DNA of 64,000 bases, taken from NCBI GenBank assembly GCA_905160935.1, contig CAJHZI010000274.1:905001-969000 (forward strand), written 5' to 3'. Below are positions 58,201 to 64,000 of the stretch, piece by piece. Position numbers and translations under genes: made by a program. The notes beneath the pieces are model-generated. The model searched no databases, was not told the origin of the DNA, and worked only from the letters and a program-made list of their open reading frames with translations. The DNA comes from Enchytraeus crypticus (Eukaryota; Annelida; Clitellata; Enchytraeida; Enchytraeidae). Position 1 is the stretch's first letter. Each line of letters opens with the position of its first letter.

Positions 58201-58639
58201 CGTGAGTGCTTGGTTAAAATCATTCCATTTGCCGTTCTTAAAATCCTAGAACCACTGTCGTTATCTAATAGCCTATAATTAATTTATTTTTGTGTAAGAC
58301 GCTATTCTACCCTTTCTTCAGATCTTCATTGAATTGCAATCTACTCGAATTAACGTGTGATTCATGGTTTTCTTTCGTTTTTCTGACAAATTGTCCGCTT
58401 TGAGAGTCTTTCTGTATACCTCGCACTTTCTTATCTCAGTCCCCTCCATTCTACGTGTTGACAGAAAACGTTTATCTTGCCAGCGCTTAGGTTGATCACT
58501 ACCAGGGATGTTCTAATAATAGAATGGAATATCTGGGCAATTGATGAAAATTTAATTCAAGCTAACCACATCTCTTTTATTTAAGTTCGTCGTTCAAGAA
58601 ACCGCTTCCCGTTGCCTTATCCACTTTTTCCTCTGTTTG

Positions 58640-59205
58640 TGCCTGAGTTGCTGAGAATTATACCAATTGTAGACTGCGCGTGTCGTTAAAGGCGACAAAA
58701 CACTAAGATCCAAACTAGCGTCAGAAAGGGCATTCGGTAGGTGAGCGCCTAGGCTCCAGAAATAGCCATAAAGTTTTATAAAACGAAAGGAAAGTTCACC
58801 ATACACAGAGAGGAGTTTCAGTATTTTATGAAATACGTATTTAAACTACAGTGTATTTGTGAAAGCATTTAAATTTATCTAAGAAACCTCCAGATGCAAA
58901 AAATCTCTCATTTATTGACAGCAATGATTACCTTATTCGTTCAACATCATCATCTTCACTTGAATCGCAGTTTAACCAGTGTCCGGACACCAAAAGACAG
59001 TCTCAAATCCCCTCTGTTCCACATCACATAATAAGTCAATCCCCTATTTGAGACTTTTCCATTCGTTTAAATTTTGTAGCAATTTCTGACGCCTAGGCGC
59101 TCACCAACCGATTGCCGTTTCTGAAGTTGGTATGGATCTTAGTGCTTTAGTCGCCTTCTACGACACGCGCAGTCACCGGTAGACCAATTCTTCAAACAAC
59201 CCGGA
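58640..59205. repeat. Inverted pair of a conserved repeat around a LINE 3' end
   Basis: Left copy (58640-58765, plus): GACTGCGCGTGTCGTTAAAG and AGGTGAGCGCCTAGGCTCC. Right copy (59080-59205, inverted): GACGCCTAGGCGCTCACC and TACGACACGCGCAGTC. Between them, 58945-59060 carries the LINE 3' end wording (CATCATCATCTTCACTTGAA, GCAGTTTAACCAGTG). Confidence 0.65.
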
Positions 59206-59415
59206 CACAAAACGGGGAATAATGGGGTTCAGGGTTTATACTTATATTAATTTTTAAATAAATATTCAATTTTCATTTCATAGAATATGAGGTCTCATGG
59301 ACTACATCAACTAATCAATTCTAGAAATGTGAATGGCTGAAATTCTTGTTGATCTTATTGGAGTTTTAGAAAACCAGATGTTTGGGTTCATATAGATTCT
59401 TAGAAACTACATGTA

Positions 59416-60341
59416 CAGGGTGAGTAAAAAAAGTGATAACACCTGAGAAAGTTTGAATATCTCAGGCTATTGTTATTATTTTCAAATCATATGTTTGCCA
59501 ATTACTAAAGGACTAATTTGTGAAGAGGTGGCCAATTTTCATCCATTTTAATACATAAATTGGCCAGTTATACAAGTTACAGCAGAGCAACCCCCCATTT
59601 TTGAATGCACTGTAAATTCAAATTATATTTAATTTATTTTTATTTTGGCCTTGAAAAGGATCGTTGTGGTGGTTCAGAAAGAACCAGTTGTATCTGCTAG
59701 CATTATTGACAATTCGACATGCATACCTCCAGCTGCTACGCAGGACTGGAATGCTTGGACAGCCTTGTTGCTTCCAGCTTCAGGCAGTCTCTTCCAAATT
59801 TATTGTAGCACTTCTTGCAGTTCTGTCTTGTTAAAAGTTTTCGACTGGTGTTTCTGATAGAGATGCAGCAGGTTCCCCAGACATGGTAAACCAGAGGATT
59901 TTGATCGGGAGAGTTTGGAGTCCATTCACTCTTCTTGATGAAATAAGGATTTCTCTCGCTGATCCATTCCTATGCATGACGAGATGCATGAGCCGGAGCA
60001 TCATCCCTCTGAAAGATGAAAACTTTTGATAGAAGAGCATCGCAATCATCAAAGAGCTTGGGAAGTAAAGTACTGACGTAATACTGAGCGTTCATCTTTT
60101 CCTTCTCGACAATAAAGTGCAATTTGCCCTTACCGTTTTAGCAAACGCCATTTTTAGGTAAAACATGGGGGGTTGCTCTGCTGGCTGAAACTTGCATAAC
60201 TGGCCAATCTATAGATTAAAATGGATGCAAATTGGCTACTCTATCAAAAAGTAGTCCTTTAGTAATTGGTAAAAGTTTTATTAACGATAGCCTGAGATAT
60301 TTAAACATTTTGCAGGTGTTATCACTTTTTTACTCACCCTG
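59416..60341 (-). mobile_element. Mariner-type transposon, internally deleted
   Basis: Inverted ends CAGGGTGAGTAAAAAAAGTG and CACTTTTTTACTCACCCTG with TA on both sides (59414-59415, 60342-60343). Inverted similarity extends about 180 bp inward (AATTGGCCAGTTATACAAGT against ACTTGCATAACTGGCCAAT). Inside, on the minus strand, is a partial transposase. 926 bp in all, about 400-500 bp shorter than a full-length mariner. Confidence 0.88.
59640..60160 (-). pseudogene. Mariner-like transposase, C-terminal catalytic remnant
   Basis: Minus strand reads KLHFIVEKEKMNAQYYVSTL, LPKLFDDCDALLSKVFIFQR, DDAPAHASRHA, then an in-frame stop, EWISERNPYFIKKSEWTPNS and PDQNPLVYHVWG. The DxAPAH box holds the second catalytic Asp. 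The position of the third (NPLD-Y-H-V-W-G in relatives) is Val here, 37 residues after the second, a DD37D-like spacing. N-terminal half and first Asp are missing. Stop plus catalytic loss mean it is dead. Confidence 0.8.
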
Positions 60342-60385
60342 TATACGCAATTATAATATTGAGAAGCGGTCAGTACATTTGATAG

Positions 60386-60525
60386 AACCCCGATAGCTTG
60401 ATATAGGTTAGGTTTCAGATTGTAATTCGGTAGATGTAGAGTTCAGATCTAATGATCTGTATTCTACGTACTCTCTTAGTACGTCTCTGACGTAATTGCG
60501 AAGCAGGAAACTGACGTTAAGCTTG
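60386..60525 (+). repeat. Degenerate tRNA-SINE copy
   Basis: Retains GAAACTGACGTTAAGCTT tail and TCTCTGACGTAATTGCGAAG body of the window's SINE family; head heavily changed. Confidence 0.5.
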
Positions 60526-60862
60526 ATTGAGCCCTACCTGCATGCAGCCATGATTTCAATTGCGTTTCTGTATGTTTCCTTATTATCATGTAATTCTTTA
60601 CTTTTCATAATTTTCATGTACAACTCTATTGTTCATTATTTTCAAGTACTATTTGTATTTTTCATTAAGTTTCTATTGAGAAATTTGTTATAGAAGTAAG
60701 ATCCATGTTTTATGTATGTCGAAAAACACTTCAGAAATCCGAACACCGTATTAAAAATGTTCTTACAACAGCCTGAGCAATTTGTTGATTAACTTAAATT
60801 TCTGACTTTCCAATTGTACATCTACCTTCATAAAAAGATGAGAATGAAATGAGTGAGTTAAC

Positions 60863-60864
<2 letters not shown>

Positions 60865-60906
<42 letters not shown>

Positions 60907-60965
60907 GAGTCAGAGAAAGAGAGAGATAAATCCAGGAGAGAGCGAGAGATTGAAGGGGAGAGGGG
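60865..60965. repeat. (GA)n microsatellite
   Basis: GA tract with minor interruptions. Confidence 0.95.
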
Positions 60966-62744
60966 GGAGAGTTGTGCTAGAAAATTTCCAGATAAGAATA
61001 GCATGTGAAAGTTTTAAGACAAGAAAATAGAAGTTGGGACCTCTAAACGGTTTGATTAACTTGACGCGTCACTATAGTATTCAGTTGTATTAAGATAAAT
61101 TGCTCAGTTCTACCTGCGGATGGCACTTGATATTGTGTAAGTTATATCTCGCTAGTCCAGCGCCGTCAAATCTTCCTCGAGGACATTCTATAGCAGTTTT
61201 GCGTATCGCACTGATATCGGCTACCAAATAATGCGAAAGGTCACTTGATACGTGAAGATCAAAGGTAAAGTCAAATCTAGTGTTGCCAAATCATATCAGC
61301 AACTCTGTTAAGTTACCATTAAACTGAGAAGAAATGCAAATTGTTAAAATGAGTAGACTTGCTTGCATCTAATTCTTACTTAATTGCACTTAACTATTCT
61401 ACACTATATTCAGATGTTATAATTCGTCATCTGCATAAAACGGATTTTAAGAATTGTATATCTGTACTTTGTTGGATAGTTCATTCTTTTGTCTGTGAAA
61501 TTGCAAACGAATATGCAAGTATACGAACCAACATTTAACAAAGCTTTTCTTAATCTCTTAAAAGAAATTGAAGGAGCGTCTTTTGTTGGCAACAACAGGC
61601 GCAATATGGTGGCTACTTAAATATTCCATTACAATTACTAAAAGAGGATGCCTCATTTTAAACTGTACGACCTAAGACCTTTTAAGCAATTTGACAATAC
61701 GATTTCAGTGAAAAAGAAAATATAATATGCCACAGCGGAGAATAAAGGTCCTAAATTTGAATCAAAGCAGAAGATTTCTTTAACTTCTTAATTTAGATCA
61801 ATTTGATGAAAAGTATGAGGTGCATAAAATGAAAAATCTGAATAAATTACTGAAATCACGACGATTAAAAATCTAAAACAGGAGCGAAAGTACGTATAAT
61901 CAATCAATGGTTTCAACTGTATAAATGCCAACCTAAAGAGTGAGTAATAAGCTCGTTGTGTTTTTCTCACATATACAATAAAGTGAAGTATATAAAAATA
62001 AATTTGTGGAAGACAGAAGATAGTCGAATGTTAAATAGTGAGTAAAGGATAATGCGATAGGAGATAGTGATATAGTAATAATGGCACGATTGGAAATGAG
62101 AAAAAAACAGATAATGAGATATAATTTAAGTTAGGTGAAAGATTTCATGATATGTTAAATTGAGAGATTAAAGATGGGATACTACAAGATGAGAGTTAAT
62201 CACAATCGGCATATCAGCAGATAGAGACTTCACCTTACTTAACAATTAGTTTTAACTGTATTTAACAATATACACTATTACAAATAGCCATCTGGCTAAA
62301 CCTACTTCATCCTGGCCTACAGTCTCTAATACGATAGTCATAGTTCTAAATTCTCTCGATCAACCTCGCAATCTCTCCGTGCCTGCTGTTTTGTATCTCT
62401 ATCATTTATCGCAAATCCCAACCAAAGAGTGGTTAGTACAGCTGTACTTAGAGAAATACTCTAAAACCCGAACTCGTTGTCCTTTATATTTATATATATA
62501 TATATCTATTTAAAATTAATGTACTTGTTTATAATTGTTCATTATCTTTGATGTACAATGTAGGCCTAATTTAAGAATGGAAACCACCAACAAATTATGT
62601 TTTAATTCAGTACCTAATGACACAATTGTTTCAAATATATTCTCGCTTGGATGTATAGACATATTATTTATGTTTGATTTGCATAGCATTATCTTTGTCA
62701 AACACAATGCAAGCAGCTTTTTGTAACATGTACTATATGTTATC
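60966..62744. other. Gene-free stretch upstream of the GPCR exons
   Basis: Probably intron of the class B GPCR (inference). No ORF or repeat recognised apart from a short TA run near 62490. Confidence 0.45.
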
Positions 62745-63060
62745 TTCATCTCTCTCTCTCTCTCTCTCTCCCTCTCTCTCACACACACACACACACAAAC
62801 ACACACATATTTACACACACAAACACACACTCACACACTCTCTCTCTCTAAGCTTATATCCTTTTTTCTAACTCTCAACGTCTCTCTCATTCATTTTCGC
62901 TCTCTCTCTCTCTCATACACTCTCTTTCTTCCATTCGCTCTCTCTTCTATCTTTCTCTATCTCTCTCTCTCTCTCTCTCAATTTATCTTTATCTAACTCT
63001 CTTTCTCTCTTACTTTCTCTGCCTCTCCCATTCTCTTTCTCTATCTCTCTTCCTCTCTCT
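62745..63060. repeat. (CT)n/(CA)n microsatellite directly upstream of a GPCR exon
   Basis: About 315 bp of CT-rich pyrimidine repeats with CA and TTTC stretches. Ends about 28 nt before the exon at 63089, so it merges with the polypyrimidine tract of the acceptor. Confidence 0.95.
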
Positions 63061-63088
63061 ATCATGCACATGTCTTGTTTGATATTAG

Positions 63089-63966
63089 GATGAAATATAT
63101 TCGATATCTGTGGAGAGACAAGATCAGTTACAAGAAGCAGAATACGAGAAATGTGTACAGGAGATTTACCAGCAACAAATTCTGAAGAAGCAGAACAACT
63201 TTCATTCTGCAAGTTAGAGAATAGTTATGTATTACATTTTCCGTTGCCAATTTCGTATCTCTCAACTTGATAGCTCAACTAATGACAGAGATGAAACATT
63301 AAATTTGTTATTAATATTGGCGATGCAGTAATTTGCAGTAATCACATATAATTTTTTATTTATTGAAAGATATAGTTACCGTACGCAACGTTAAGATGTA
63401 ATGAAACATAGTTTTATCAACCAAAGAAATAGTTAGCATCCTGACAGCTACATAAGTGTAGTTTCTGAAATTTTAGTTCGATTACTGTTTAATTCATGTG
63501 TTAATTCGAGTATTAGTAATATATGTAACATGTGTATCAGTCGTTTTCATTCAGTTAACAAATTTATCCTCTAGCATAATATCCAGTCAACAGACTGATC
63601 CTGTAGCATGATATCCAGTCAACAGACTGATCCTGTAGCATGATATCCAGTCAACAGACTGATCCTGTAGCATGATATCTAGCCAACAGGGTGATGATCC
63701 TGTAGCATAAAATATTATTCAAGATAAATATTACTCAAAACAAATAGTATTCATATACTTTTAATATTATCAGCACAAACGATCGTTCTGAACACGACAT
63801 CATCAGCAGATGACAACAGCGGGGGTGAAACGGATGAGCCACTTGTAGATGAGGAGGTTCGATGTGGCATGGCTTGGGACGGGCTCATGTGCTGGCCAGA
63901 AGAACCGGCTGGATCTCTAGCAAGACAACCCTGTCCTCAGCTGCATCTCTTTTACAAATACAGTTG
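63089..63966 (+). CDS. Class B1 (secretin-type) peptide-hormone GPCR, two extracellular exons (partial)
   Basis: Exon A 63089-63212 (VERQDQLQEAEYEKCVQEIY...) follows an ATTAG acceptor and ends at a GTTAGA donor, phase 1. Exon B 63774-63966 joins in phase (codon A|CA = Thr) and ends at a likely GTATAA donor. Exon B holds the hormone-receptor (HRM) signature CGMAWDGLMCWPEEPAGSLA, RQPCPQ. In class B1 receptors this is C2-(x)-WD-(x)-CWP-(x)-PAG-(x)-CP, with the first cysteine in the preceding helix, here EKC in exon A. EYEKCVQEIY resembles the start of calcitonin/CGRP and PTH receptors, but WDxxMCWP is also close to DH44/PDF-type receptors, so the ligand is open. Signal peptide exon (upstream) and the seven helices (beyond 64000) are not in view. 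Acidic linker DDNSGGETDEPLVDEE sits between the cysteines. Confidence 0.82.
63565..63707. repeat. 32-bp minisatellite upstream of GPCR exon B
   Basis: About 4.5 copies of TGATCCTGTAGCATGATATC followed by CAGTCAACAGAC, ending about 66 nt before the exon B start at 63774. Confidence 0.9.
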
Positions 63967-64000
63967 GTATAATATCGTATAATATCCTAACTGTAACTCC

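Noticed and set aside
62516..63212. ORFs with Ser/Leu or Arg/Glu repeats
   Set aside because: Products of the CT/CA microsatellite and antisense of GPCR exon A.

Overview
This window is nuclear DNA from an AT-rich, intron-containing and repeat-dense animal genome. The gene content (NADPH-cytochrome P450 reductase, a plexin-domain-containing transmembrane protein, a Fer3-type bHLH factor and a class B peptide-hormone GPCR) points to a bilaterian. The dense LINE, Tc1/mariner, hAT and tRNA-SINE load suggests an invertebrate, but I cannot name the phylum or species. All four genes read with the standard genetic code and GT-AG introns.

Layout: (1) 715-9892, minus strand: the first nine coding exons of NADPH-cytochrome P450 reductase (398 codons: membrane anchor, FMN domain, start of the FAD/connecting domain). 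The NADPH-binding C-terminus lies beyond the left edge. (2) 9893-11458: head-to-head intergenic space. It ends in a YY1-like motif overlapping a 7-codon upstream ORF just before the next gene. (3) 11459-30893, plus strand: a complete 11-exon plexin domain-containing protein (PLXDC/TEM7 family, 551 aa) with signal peptide, PSI domain, one transmembrane helix and a short basic cytoplasmic tail. Its introns are full of mobile elements. (4) About 31-37.7 kb: no gene seen; minisatellites and old SINEs. (5) 37766-38944, minus strand: an intronless 392-aa bHLH factor closest to Fer3/FERD3L. (6) 39-63 kb: no convincing gene; LINE 3' ends, SINEs, foldback hairpins, minisatellites and a mariner deletion derivative. 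(7) 63089 to the right edge, plus strand: two exons covering the N-terminal hormone-binding domain of a class B1 GPCR.

The most unusual signal is architectural. Tandem arrays sit repeatedly just upstream of 3' splice sites. In two genes (reductase exon 4, PLXDC exon 9) the repeat unit itself contains the 3' splice site plus the first part of the exon, so several decoy acceptors stand in a row before the real one. In PLXDC exons 4, 10 and 11, reductase exon 2 and GPCR exon 2, minisatellites stop within about 13-75 nt of the acceptor. No comparable arrays follow the splice donors.

Other notable items are three long foldback inverted repeats (23.0, 25.2 and 44.4 kb), a non-autonomous hAT element with an 8-bp target duplication (7/8 match) and GAACC subterminal repeats, a Tc1/mariner relic with a tandemly duplicated right end, a possible Helitron relative, and a tRNA-derived SINE family with at least eight copies. 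Coordinates of coding exons were worked out by hand from frame, splice-site and phase agreement. Family names are from recall of conserved motifs, not from a database search.
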